DNA of 6,320 bases from Alphaproteobacteria bacterium (lineage in GTDB: Bacteria; Pseudomonadota; Alphaproteobacteria; Micavibrionales; UBA1664), in NCBI GenBank assembly GCA_030427215.1, contig JAUHXB010000075.1:1-6320 (forward strand), given 5' to 3'. The translations under genes were made by a program, and so were the position numbers. Under the pieces are notes generated by a model. The model had not been told where the DNA came from, did not search any database, and saw nothing but the letters and a program-made list of their open reading frames with translations. Shown here one piece after another: positions 1 to 6,320 of this stretch (positions are counted from its first letter, which is position 1; the number at the start of each line of letters is the position of its first letter).

Positions 1-663
1 CTACCCCATGCCCACATCAAATTGATAGTCACTGAGGAAAAATGCGGAATAGAGGAAGAATGCCCCGATTAAAATAAATCCCATCGATGTGAATATATTG
101 ATTTTTTTAACAAAATTGCTGTTCGATAGGGCCTCTTTCGATTGTGTCACAAGCCCAATTAACATTGTGTCGACCAAAAATCCCGCGCAAAAAATAATGA
201 TCATCCCTATCACAACATCATATGTTGCAAAATCCCCCAGCGGAACCAGCGTTGGCATCATCCCCAAAAAATAAAAAATCGGCAATGGATTTGCGAGTGT
301 TAGCATCAACGCAGCAGGATAATTTTCAAGGAAATGACGTTTTTGGCTTTTGTCCAAACGCCCCTGCCAAACGCCCTTTTCAATATTCGATAACCCCTTA
401 TACCCCAAATAAAGCAAGTAAGCCGCCCCGATTAATTTTAAGAAAAATCCAGTTTGTGCAAAAAATTCCGAAATCACTGCCAAGCCCAATACGGCCGAAA
501 GAAAGAAAATCTGACACGCCGTAATCACGCCCAACACAACGTAAAAGGCAGGCATAAACCCATCATTCAATGCACGCGTAACCTTTAACGCCTGCCCCGG
601 TCCAGGTTTAATCCATAACAGCAAAAGCGATATAAAAAATAAAAGTCCAGTTTCAAGTGTCAT
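1..663 (-). CDS. LysE/RhtB-family amino acid or small-metabolite exporter
   Basis: A complete 220-residue inner-membrane protein (its TAG stop is the first three bases of the window) with about six membrane segments (near 4-18, 38-62, 71-90, 118-138, 148-172 and 190-210), the normal size and layout of LysE/RhtB exporters. Family marks are PGPG at 20-23 in the first helix, IGAAYLLYLGYKGL (78-91), and NPLPIFYFLGMMP (125-137), which corresponds to the family's NPK...FF...P motif. Relatives export amino acids such as lysine, threonine or homoserine by exchange with protons; the substrate here is unknown. It begins 6 bases after pntAB with no good Shine-Dalgarno sequence, so it is likely read from the same message and may depend on pntAB translation. 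It occupies the place where pntB is usually found; no link to transhydrogenase function is known. Confidence 0.88.
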   Translation of the reverse strand: MTLETGLLFFISLLLLWIKPGPGQALKVTRALNDGFMPAFYVVLGVITACQIFFLSAVLGLAVISEFFAQTGFFLKLIGAAYLLYLGYKGLSNIEKGVWQGRLDKSQKRHFLENYPAALMLTLANPLPIFYFLGMMPTLVPLGDFATYDVVIGMIIIFCAGFLVDTMLIGLVTQSKEALSNSNFVKKINIFTSMGFILIGAFFLYSAFFLSDYQFDVGMG

Positions 664-668
664 GATGT

Positions 669-690
669 TTTAAGAATCTTTTTTCTTAAA
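669..690 (-). repeat. AT-rich inverted repeat over the pntAB stop codon
   Basis: TTTAAGAA (669-676) and TTCTTAAA (683-690) form a perfect 8-base inverted repeat with a 6-base loop. It covers the last pntAB codons and the stop, just before the start of the LysE-type gene. With only one G-C or C-G type pair per arm and no following U-run, it is not a credible terminator. It could slightly shape the spacing between the two genes, or be chance in A/T-rich DNA. Confidence 0.35.
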
Positions 691-1107
691 CATGCTCAAC
701 ATTCGGCGCGTAATCACAAATCCGCCAAAAATGTTAATGGAGGCCAGAATAATGGCGAAAAACCCCAATGTTTGCGCCATGCCGCCATCTGCAGGGCCCG
801 CGGCAAGAATGGCACCGATAATCACAACGGATGAAATCGCATTCGCCATACTCATTAAAGGAGAGTGAAGCGCGGGCGTCACCTTCCACACAACGTAATA
901 GCCAACAAAACACGCCAAAACAAATACGGTTAAACCCATCATGAAAAAATCACTATGTCCGCCTGATGACGCGGATGTCATGGCATCCCCCGCACTCTGT
1001 GTTGCCGACACCGCATAATCAGCAAGCTTATCCGCCAATTCACGTGCCTTTGTCGCCAAATCCGCGGCCTGTTGAGGTTCCAATGGTGATTGTGGTGTGT
1101 CTGTCAT
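670..1107 (-). CDS. pntAB: NAD(P) transhydrogenase subunit alpha part 2 (PntAB, membrane domain II part)
   Basis: A 145-residue membrane subunit that supplies the alpha-side helices of the proton channel of transhydrogenase. After a polar, alanine-rich N-terminal region (1-50) come three membrane segments (about 54-73, 86-103 and 112-133). Family hallmarks are VWKVTPALHSPLMS (73-86), NAISSVV (89-95) and SINIFGGF (123-130) followed by TRRMLSMFKKK. The length is close to the roughly 139 residues of the R. rubrum subunit. It must pair with PntAA (upstream, but separated here by the SGNH gene) and with PntB, which is not found in the window. The start is set by a strong tandem Shine-Dalgarno sequence. 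The stop is followed after 6 bases by the next gene, and an AT-rich inverted repeat overlaps the stop. Confidence 0.95.
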   Translation of the reverse strand: MTDTPQSPLEPQQAADLATKARELADKLADYAVSATQSAGDAMTSASSGGHSDFFMMGLTVFVLACFVGYYVVWKVTPALHSPLMSMANAISSVVIIGAILAAGPADGGMAQTLGFFAIILASINIFGGFVITRRMLSMFKKKDS

Positions 1108-1108
1108 T

Positions 1109-1732
1109 TTAAAATCCTATCTCCTTGAATTTTTTATAAGCCAAATCGGCGATCATAATGTGCCCATCTGTGTTGGGATGAACAGAGTCATCAAGTGTGT
1201 TCAAATACTTTTCATTATTTAAATCATCAAACAAATGCATAAACGGAATATTATGTTTCTCGCACAACGTCTTTATACGAGAATTATAATCTATAATATC
1301 CTCATTTTTATACCAAACGTTCCAATCGGGTGTTCTGGTTTTTGTCATTGTTTCTTCATTTTTAGGAAAACCACTTGTTACATATATTTTGTTAAAGTTC
1401 TTTTTTGCAACATCGATGATTTGTGTCCATAACTCCATCTGTAGTGCAGTAGACATGTCGGTGTTTGCACCATTATTCCCTTGCCTGACCAAATCATTAC
1501 ATGGAACTTCGATAATAAGATTATCCATTTGTCTTTGAATTGCTTCGGAGCATAAGCGATGCCAGTAATTATAACTTCGATCGCCAGACCGCGCACAGTG
1601 AGAAAAATAATAACCACTCGGCTTATCTACATTTAGTTTTTCAAATAATCGTATAACCCATCCCTTGCCAGTTTCATCGTAATAACCTTGGGCAATAGAT
1701 GTTCCTAAAAATGCGTATGTTTCGTATGTCAT
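1109..1732 (-). CDS. SGNH/GDSL-type hydrolase, substrate unknown
   Basis: A 207-residue protein with the spaced blocks of the SGNH hydrolase fold: block I as FLGTSIAQG (8-16) with presumed nucleophile Ser12, block II Gly50 in ARSGD, block III Asn79 in VPCND (76-80, with Cys where Gly is usual), and block V as D-S-V-H at 182-185 supplying Asp182 and His185. All four residues that name the family can therefore be placed, and the length is typical for a single-domain member. No signal peptide or membrane segment is seen, so it is probably cytoplasmic. Family members are esterases, lipases, thioesterases or carbohydrate deacetylases; which applies here cannot be told. Its ATG overlaps the pntAA stop by one base (TAATG) and its stop is one base from the pntAB start. 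The gene is AT-rich, about 35% GC by hand count over 1141-1740, below its pntAA neighbour, suggesting a separate origin. No good Shine-Dalgarno sequence precedes it, so coupling to pntAA is likely. Confidence 0.82.
   Translation of the reverse strand: MTYETYAFLGTSIAQGYYDETGKGWVIRLFEKLNVDKPSGYYFSHCARSGDRSYNYWHRLCSEAIQRQMDNLIIEVPCNDLVRQGNNGANTDMSTALQMELWTQIIDVAKKNFNKIYVTSGFPKNEETMTKTRTPDWNVWYKNEDIIDYNSRIKTLCEKHNIPFMHLFDDLNNEKYLNTLDDSVHPNTDGHIMIADLAYKKFKEIGF
1115..1126 (-). promoter_or_regulatory. Tandem Shine-Dalgarno sequence of pntAB inside the SGNH gene
   Basis: On the minus strand AAGGAG (1126-1121) and AGGA (1118-1115) precede the pntAB ATG by 13 and 7 bases. They form the codons for Lys-Glu-Ile-Gly near the end of the SGNH gene, so the ribosome site of pntAB lies fully within that reading frame. 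This is the strongest ribosome site in the window and fixes the pntAB start at 1107. Confidence 0.75.
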
Positions 1733-2937
1733 TATTTTTTGCTGACTTTTTTCTTAACAGGCGCTTTTTTCTTTTTGGCTGGTTTTGGTTTTGCCGTCGC
1801 CTGTGGTTTTGGCTTTAAAATATCATGCACGGCCTTGCCATTATTCATCAATGTAATTGCCGATGTAATTTCGGTGTCTTTGGATAAATCAATTTTGCCT
1901 GCATCCTTATCAAAAACCAAATTCACAAAATTGAATAGATTTCGCGCAAATAGCGCCGATGAATCCGTTGCAACATGCCCCGCCAAATTCGTATGACCGA
2001 TAATGGTGACGCCATGTTTGACGATAACTTTGTCAGGTTCGGTCAACGGACAATTTCCACCCATAGGTGCGGCCAAATCGACGATGACTGATCCGGGTTT
2101 CATGGATTTGACCATATCTTCGCTCACCAATTCAGGGGCAGGTCGCCCAGGAATAAGCGCGGTTGTAATCACAATATCCTGCTTTGCAATTGTCTCGGCA
2201 ATTAAGGTCGCTTGTTTTTTCTTATATGTCGCCGACATTTCCTTGGCGTATCCGCCTGAGGTTTCGGCATTTTTTGCCTCCTCATCATCAACAAAAACAA
2301 ATTTTCCACCAAGGGATTCAACTTGTTCCTTTGTTGCCATTCGAACGTCCGTTGCCGACACGGATGCACCCAACCGTTTTGCCGTTGCAATTGCTTGCAA
2401 CCCTGCAACACCAACCCCCATGATGAAGGCTTTGGCTGGGGCGATAGTCCCCGCCGCGGTCATCATCATAGGCAAAGCGCGGTTAAAGGCATTTGCCCCC
2501 TCTATCACCGCTTGATACCCCGCCAAATTGGATTGAGAGGAGAGAATATCCATATTTTGTGCCCGTGTTATACGGGGCATAAGCTCCATTGCAAGGGCGG
2601 TCAGGCCGCCATCTTTAAATGGTTTTGCATCGAATGAAAATGGAGATAGGCCACCAATAATCATCGCACCCTTTTTAGCCTTGGATAGTGTTTTGGCATC
2701 TGGTGTGCGAATACAAAACACCATATCGGCCTTTGCGATTGCCGCGTCATTTGATACGGATAGGCTTGCACCCGCATCCTTATAATCACCATCCAAATAG
2801 GATGCTTGCTCGCCTGCGCCTTTCGTAACCGTGACGTTAATCCCAAGGGCAGTAAGTTTTTTGACGGTTTCGGGAATTGCAGAAACGCGCGGTTCGCCTT
2901 TTGCGGTTTCTTTTAAAACGGCCAATGTTATGGACAT
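1732..2937 (-). CDS. pntAA: NAD(P) transhydrogenase subunit alpha part 1 (PntAA, NAD(H)-binding domain I)
   Basis: A 401-residue soluble domain I of proton-translocating transhydrogenase, which passes hydride between NAD(H) and NADP(H) at the inner membrane, driven by proton flow. The nucleotide fold shows GVGVAG at 174-179 followed by ATDVR at 195-199. Arg122, Gln127, Asp130 and Ser133 in the stretch 121-134 match the four residues known to contact nicotinamide in the Rhodospirillum rubrum protein. GGYAKEM at 228-234 is the mobile loop with its conserved Tyr (Tyr230), and GGNCPL (293-298) is also present. The fold ends near residue 374. A 27-residue Lys/Pro/Ala-rich tail follows (375-401), making it longer than the roughly 384-residue R. 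rubrum protein. The start has a clear Shine-Dalgarno sequence. The stop overlaps the next gene as TAATG. Alanine dehydrogenase is a related alternative, but the motif details and the nearby pntAB settle it. Confidence 0.96.
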   Translation of the reverse strand: MSITLAVLKETAKGEPRVSAIPETVKKLTALGINVTVTKGAGEQASYLDGDYKDAGASLSVSNDAAIAKADMVFCIRTPDAKTLSKAKKGAMIIGGLSPFSFDAKPFKDGGLTALAMELMPRITRAQNMDILSSQSNLAGYQAVIEGANAFNRALPMMMTAAGTIAPAKAFIMGVGVAGLQAIATAKRLGASVSATDVRMATKEQVESLGGKFVFVDDEEAKNAETSGGYAKEMSATYKKKQATLIAETIAKQDIVITTALIPGRPAPELVSEDMVKSMKPGSVIVDLAAPMGGNCPLTEPDKVIVKHGVTIIGHTNLAGHVATDSSALFARNLFNFVNLVFDKDAGKIDLSKDTEITSAITLMNNGKAVHDILKPKPQATAKPKPAKKKKAPVKKKVSKK

Positions 2938-2946
2938 GAATAATCA

Positions 2947-2952
2947 TCCTTC
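2947..2952 (-). promoter_or_regulatory. Shine-Dalgarno sequence of pntAA
   Basis: GAAGGA on the minus strand, 9 bases before the ATG at 2937-2935. It is a good match to the anti-Shine-Dalgarno sequence and confirms the chosen pntAA start. Confidence 0.75.
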
Positions 2953-2972
2953 ATATTTATAAATTTAAAAAC

Positions 2973-3001
2973 ACAATACGGCGGAAAGCCATGTTTGTGA
3001 A
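2973..3001 (-). promoter_or_regulatory. Candidate sigma70-like promoter for pntAA
   Basis: In the only sizeable gap of the window (2938-3019), the minus strand shows TTCACA (3001-2996; 5 of 6 match to TTGACA), a 17-base spacer, and TATTGT (2978-2973; 4 of 6 match to TATAAT). Transcription would start near 2966, giving a leader of about 28 bases before the pntAA start. Position and spacing fit a promoter that makes the transhydrogenase genes independent of the cell-wall genes upstream. This is a match by eye only. No operator or terminator was seen beside it. Confidence 0.4.
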
Positions 3002-3019
3002 GGGGGCAGTTATTGGTTA

Positions 3020-3877
3020 TCAAGGCCAATCATCATACACATCACAAATATAGGCATATTCCTCACCAACAGGCGTCTTCTGGTTTCGCATGAATAATAA
3101 ACCTGTGTCATGGGCATGAATGATGTCGCCATGTTCGGTTTCAAAAACGGGATCGCCTTCATGGATATAGTCTCTTTCCATCAATGGAAAAATTAATTTT
3201 TGTCCTTCCTCGTGATAGAGGATAGATCGCGCCACAATAAATTCATGATTTATTGGTTGTGGTTTTTCACCTTCAATCATACCCAAATGAATCAAAATAT
3301 TCACAATAGCCTGATACGCAACCTCAACAGATTGCGGATCATCATGTTGCCCGGCCTCAATTAAAATCGAAGGCTTATTATGATGACGCGCATAATGAAT
3401 TGTCATTTGTGACCCTGGTTTTGTGATAATGGGCGAATCCAATTCAATCCTTTTAACACCACATATTTCCGCCATTTTTTGAGATTGTTTATTGCGATCA
3501 TCAATACAAATGACGACAGGTTGCATATTTTCGGTGAAGCTGTGCACATCCACAAAGTAATCATGATTATCAATGCACTCCATAATAATCGGGGCAATTT
3601 CGGATTCATATGATCCAACATATGTTTCAACCAAATCGGCGGACATGATGCGGTTTAAATTCACATCAATAAATCGCTTATTTAATTCCATTGCCTTTGG
3701 ATTACAGCAAGGCATGAGGGTGAGCATTCCCTTTTTGATTTGAATTGAACCGTTTTCAATATTATCTACCAACCGTTTAAGCGCGATCTCTCCACAAGGT
3801 TCATTACCATGAACCCGCCCAGTAAATAAAATGGATGGGCCTCCGGGTTCGCCTTTAAAGGTCGATTTTTTAATCAT
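3020..3877 (-). CDS. Zinc-dependent deacylase, succinylglutamate desuccinylase/aspartoacylase (AstE/AspA) family
   Basis: A 285-residue protein of the M14-like zinc carboxypeptidase fold. The zinc site is visible: His23 and Glu26 in GRVHGNEPCG (20-29) and His112 in DVHS (110-113). Asn75 and Arg76 in DVNLNR (71-76) match the residues that bind the substrate carboxylate, and Glu174 in IEAGQH (173-178) matches the catalytic base. The C-terminal 80 residues (from about 208) resemble the beta-rich domain that follows the catalytic domain in this family. There is no signal peptide, so it is probably cytoplasmic. Known members remove acyl groups from N-acyl amino acids (succinylglutamate, acetylaspartate), but there are no ast genes here and the substrate cannot be named. 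The start overlaps the mrdA stop as ATGA, with only a weak purine stretch ahead, suggesting translational coupling to PBP2. A role linked to cell-wall amino acids or peptides is possible from context only. Confidence 0.85.
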   Translation of the reverse strand: MIKKSTFKGEPGGPSILFTGRVHGNEPCGEIALKRLVDNIENGSIQIKKGMLTLMPCCNPKAMELNKRFIDVNLNRIMSADLVETYVGSYESEIAPIIMECIDNHDYFVDVHSFTENMQPVVICIDDRNKQSQKMAEICGVKRIELDSPIITKPGSQMTIHYARHHNKPSILIEAGQHDDPQSVEVAYQAIVNILIHLGMIEGEKPQPINHEFIVARSILYHEEGQKLIFPLMERDYIHEGDPVFETEHGDIIHAHDTGLLFMRNQKTPVGEEYAYICDVYDDWP

Positions 3878-5745
3878 GCGTTATTTCTTTCTGGCTTAAT
3901 CGGTTTTAGGGATATGGGTCTTGCCGATGGGTTGATCTCTTGCGTGGCCTTTAGGATATCACGCGCCAATGGTGCGGCCGCGCCTGACCCTGACCCACCA
4001 TGTTCAACAACAACCGACACCGCATATCGTGGATTATCATAAGGGGCGTAACCGACAAACAATGCGTGATGTCGGTTTTTCCAGACGATGTCTTCTTGGG
4101 CCAATAACCCCGCGCGCCGTTCGGCCATTGTGATACGACGAACCTGCGCTGTTCCTGTTTTTCCACCCATTTCTTGCCCATCTACTTCAATGGCGGATGA
4201 TTTTGCCGTACCATCTTCGCCGACAACAACCAATTCCATACCGCGGCGGATGATATCCAATCCACGATTACTGACTCTCATTTTTGGCCATTGTGTTTGC
4301 CTTTTTCGGGAATGATAAACACCATCATGCGCAACAATCCATGGTTCAACCGCATACCCACCATTCACCAAACGTGATGTCATCACCGCCAATTGCATCG
4401 GGGTGGTCAGCAAATACCCTTGCCCAATTGTCGTATTGATTGTTTCCCCCAAATGCCATTCCGTCCCGAATTGCCCGCGTTTCCAATTTTTATCAGGGAC
4501 AAGGCCTTTTGATTCGAGGGGAAGACGTAAATTATAATCTTCTCCCAATCCAAATCGTCGCGCCATACTGGCAATGTTTTCAATACCTAAATCTTGCGCC
4601 AAATTATAAAAATACACATCGCACGACTCTTCCATCGCGGTAAAAACATTCATATAGCCATGGCCTTTGCGTTTCCAACAATGAAACCGTTCCTCATTCA
4701 CATCAAAATGCCCTTCGCAGAAAAAATTGGTATTGGCATCAACGATATTGGCCTCTAACGCCGCCAACGCCGTAATCATTTTAAATGTTGATCCAGGCGG
4801 ATATTGTCCCGACACGGCCTTATTATTTAATGGCTTCCCCGGATTTGTATTCAAGGCATCCCATGTTTTTTGCGGCAGGCGCGTTGCAAATAAATTCGGG
4901 TCAAAGGATGGATAGGAGGCACAGGCATAAACCGCGCCCGTATAAACATCCATCACAACCGCCGAGGCGGATTTTTCGCGCGATAAAATATCCATGGTTT
5001 TCTTTTGAAGCTCTTGATCAATAGTCAGGGAAATCGGTCTACCAATGTCGCCGCTTCTGTCTTCCAATTCGCGAACCATGCGCCCTGCGCTATTCACCTC
5101 AATCGATTGGCTTCCTGGTATGCCGCGTAATTGACGTTCAAATATTCGCTCAATCCCAGTTTTGCCAATTTGAAAATCGGGCAGACGAAGAACAGGGTCA
5201 TCCGTCATTTCCTTTTCGCTCACCGCACCAACGTAACCTGCAATATGGGCAAATTGTTCGGCAAAGGGATAAAGCCGTTTTTGCCCAACATCAATGGAAA
5301 TACCCGGCAAATCAGGCAGCGATATTTCAATGGCCGACACATCATCCCACGTTAAATTATCACGTATTTTAATGGGGATGAATTTGGCCTGTCTCCTTGC
5401 ACGATCAATAATTGCTTCTTGATCAGACAACCTCAAATCAATAATACGCGATAAATTTCGCAGCGATTGCGCCATGTCCGCCGTTTGCTCAGGCACAATT
5501 TGAACACGAAAATTTTGTTCGTTAAACGCCAAAATTTTACCATTGCGGTCCATGATATATCCGCGCACTGGTGTGGTCAGGTTAATGTGAATACGATTGT
5601 TATCAGACAAGGTCTGGAATTGTTGTCCCTCAACCAATTGCAACCACCCCATACGTGACACTAACCCCGTATAAAGCGCAGTTGTACCAAGCGCGACCAT
5701 AAAGGCACGGCGGTTAAAACGTGAATTGGCGGTGCTATCGTCCAT
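3874..5745 (-). CDS. mrdA: Penicillin-binding protein 2, peptidoglycan DD-transpeptidase of the elongasome
   Basis: A 623-residue class B PBP, close to the E. coli PBP2 length (633). Residues 14-34 form a single N-terminal membrane anchor after a basic start (RFNRRAF), followed by the dimer/pedestal domain with the conserved RGYIMDRNG at 61-69. The transpeptidase domain has all three catalytic motifs: S-T-F-K at 319-322 (acylated Ser319, Lys322), S-C-D at 374-376 (the SxD form typical of PBP2 instead of SxN), and K-T-G at 529-531. It cross-links peptidoglycan on the periplasmic side during side-wall growth, working with MreCD and RodA. Cys343, Cys356, His362 and Cys375 are spaced like a metal site (see findings). 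It overlaps mreD by 11 bases and the downstream deacylase by 4 bases, so the three are probably translated from one message. A weak AAGG (5758-5761) sits 12 bases before the start. FtsI/PBP3 was considered, but the SxD motif and the mreD neighbour favour PBP2. Confidence 0.96.
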   Translation of the reverse strand: MDDSTANSRFNRRAFMVALGTTALYTGLVSRMGWLQLVEGQQFQTLSDNNRIHINLTTPVRGYIMDRNGKILAFNEQNFRVQIVPEQTADMAQSLRNLSRIIDLRLSDQEAIIDRARRQAKFIPIKIRDNLTWDDVSAIEISLPDLPGISIDVGQKRLYPFAEQFAHIAGYVGAVSEKEMTDDPVLRLPDFQIGKTGIERIFERQLRGIPGSQSIEVNSAGRMVRELEDRSGDIGRPISLTIDQELQKKTMDILSREKSASAVVMDVYTGAVYACASYPSFDPNLFATRLPQKTWDALNTNPGKPLNNKAVSGQYPPGSTFKMITALAALEANIVDANTNFFCEGHFDVNEERFHCWKRKGHGYMNVFTAMEESCDVYFYNLAQDLGIENIASMARRFGLGEDYNLRLPLESKGLVPDKNWKRGQFGTEWHLGETINTTIGQGYLLTTPMQLAVMTSRLVNGGYAVEPWIVAHDGVYHSRKRQTQWPKMRVSNRGLDIIRRGMELVVVGEDGTAKSSAIEVDGQEMGGKTGTAQVRRITMAERRAGLLAQEDIVWKNRHHALFVGYAPYDNPRYAVSVVVEHGGSGSGAAAPLARDILKATQEINPSARPISLKPIKPERNNA

Positions 5746-6232
5746 AACCCGACATTACCTTATGGAGGAGTTTCAGCACAAGGATGATTGGCACGCAAAA
5801 CACACAATTCAACACAAACGCCAAAACAAAGGGATAAATATCCAACATATTAAAATTGAGAAGGGATATAAGCCCCCATCGTAAAATTTCAAACATCAAT
5901 GCAGACAGGAAAAAAATAACAAAATGATATAAAAGCGGTTGAGATAGTATGATCCTACGAACACGATAAAGCAGGATAAAATAAACAATAAACCCAAAGG
6001 CATGAAGACCAAGAGGCGACCCCACAGAAAAATCAATCGCCAATCCACCCAAAAACACAAACCATAATGGCATCATAATGGGCGCATGAATAATCCAATA
6101 AAATAAAGGGATTAAAAACAGAACCGCATGCACATTATCCAAAAACACGAACGATACCGATTGGGTTGATAGGATCAACAACACAAAATTAAATATATAA
6201 ATCGGTAATGATTTTATAAATGATGGCCTCAT
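5735..6232 (-). CDS. mreD: Rod shape-determining membrane protein MreD
   Basis: A 165-residue, very hydrophobic protein with about six membrane segments (near residues 9-24, 35-49, 52-66, 76-92, 98-116 and 133-155). The family signature is visible as GLAID at 63-67 followed by SPLG at 72-75, the conserved G-L-x-D...PLG stretch of MreD. The length is normal for the family (about 160-170). MreD is an inner-membrane part of the elongation (Rod) complex with MreB, MreC, RodA and PBP2, and the gene directly downstream is PBP2, which supports the call. The end overlaps the mrdA start by 11 bases. The chosen ATG is the first possible start after an in-frame TAA a few codons upstream; no Shine-Dalgarno sequence is visible in the AT-rich bases before it, so initiation may depend on an upstream gene (mreC is expected but not visible). 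Function is inferred from family and context. Confidence 0.9.
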   Translation of the reverse strand: MRPSFIKSLPIYIFNFVLLILSTQSVSFVFLDNVHAVLFLIPLFYWIIHAPIMMPLWFVFLGGLAIDFSVGSPLGLHAFGFIVYFILLYRVRRIILSQPLLYHFVIFFLSALMFEILRWGLISLLNFNMLDIYPFVLAFVLNCVFCVPIILVLKLLHKVMSGYGR

Positions 6233-6320
6233 ATATTTTTATGTAGCATTTTTTGAAAAACATTGCGAGAGAGTGAAAAAGAATTCAGTCTTTATTCAAA
6301 TACAATGAAACATTATGGCG

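Noticed and set aside
669..690. Inverted repeat after pntAB as a transcription terminator.
   Set aside because: The stem is almost all A-T pairs and no U-run follows, so it would not stop transcription. It is kept only as a repeat.
1730..1742. Run of six A on the coding strand just before the pntAA stop, which by a -1 shift would fuse PntAA to the SGNH hydrolase in frame.
   Set aside because: The run is preceded by C, so re-pairing of the P-site tRNA after a -1 slip would be poor, and no stimulating structure is seen. Stop-start re-initiation at TAATG is the simpler reading.
2003..2515. Open frame of 170 codons on the plus strand.
   Set aside because: It lies entirely opposite pntAA, whose motifs are unmistakable, and its translation shows no recognisable domain. 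It is a shadow frame, like the other plus-strand frames in the window.
2957..2992. An 11-residue open frame on the minus strand in the gap before pntAA, a possible leader peptide.
   Set aside because: No ribosome site precedes it, it begins upstream of the likely transcription start, and it has no run of regulatory codons.
3020..3877. Naming the deacylase astE (arginine succinyltransferase pathway).
   Set aside because: No other ast gene is nearby and the family covers several substrates, so only the family-level name is supported.
6233..6320. Possible tail of mreC at the window's upper edge (a minus-strand frame open from the edge to a TGA at 6287-6285).
   Set aside because: Only 11 codons are available and they carry no recognisable MreC feature. 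Two other frames close even sooner, so no gene is called.

Overview
The window looks like chromosomal DNA of an alphaproteobacterium with moderate-to-low GC (roughly 40-47% in most genes by eye). The main reasons are the proton-translocating transhydrogenase with its alpha subunit split into PntAA and PntAB, the Rhodospirillum-type layout, and an mreD-mrdA cell-shape pair of alphaproteobacterial style. The exact order cannot be fixed from the sequence; an uncultured low-GC lineage such as the Micavibrio group is possible, but this is a guess. All seven supported genes lie on the minus strand, so transcription runs from high to low coordinates, and they are packed with overlaps or very short gaps except for one 82-base gap.

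Region 1 (about 6232 down to 3020) is a cell-wall elongation block. mreD (rod-complex membrane protein) overlaps mrdA (PBP2 transpeptidase) by 11 bases. mrdA in turn overlaps by 4 bases (ATGA) a zinc-dependent deacylase of the succinylglutamate desuccinylase/aspartoacylase family. The usual partner rodA does not follow mrdA; the deacylase sits in its place.

Region 2 (about 3019 down to 1) is a transhydrogenase block. It starts with a plausible sigma70-like promoter in the 82-base gap, then pntAA, then an unexpected AT-rich SGNH-hydrolase gene joined to pntAA by a TAATG overlap, then pntAB, whose Shine-Dalgarno sequence lies inside the last codons of the SGNH gene, then a LysE/RhtB-type exporter 6 bases later. 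pntB, needed for a working transhydrogenase, is not in the window and would have to lie beyond position 1 or elsewhere.

The most notable points are the SGNH gene wedged between the two halves of the transhydrogenase alpha subunit, the deacylase coupled to mrdA, and a lysine/proline-rich tail on PntAA. No mobile element, CRISPR array, tRNA, rRNA or convincing terminator was seen. Nothing here forms a clearly new multi-gene system; the oddities are in gene order and in individual proteins.
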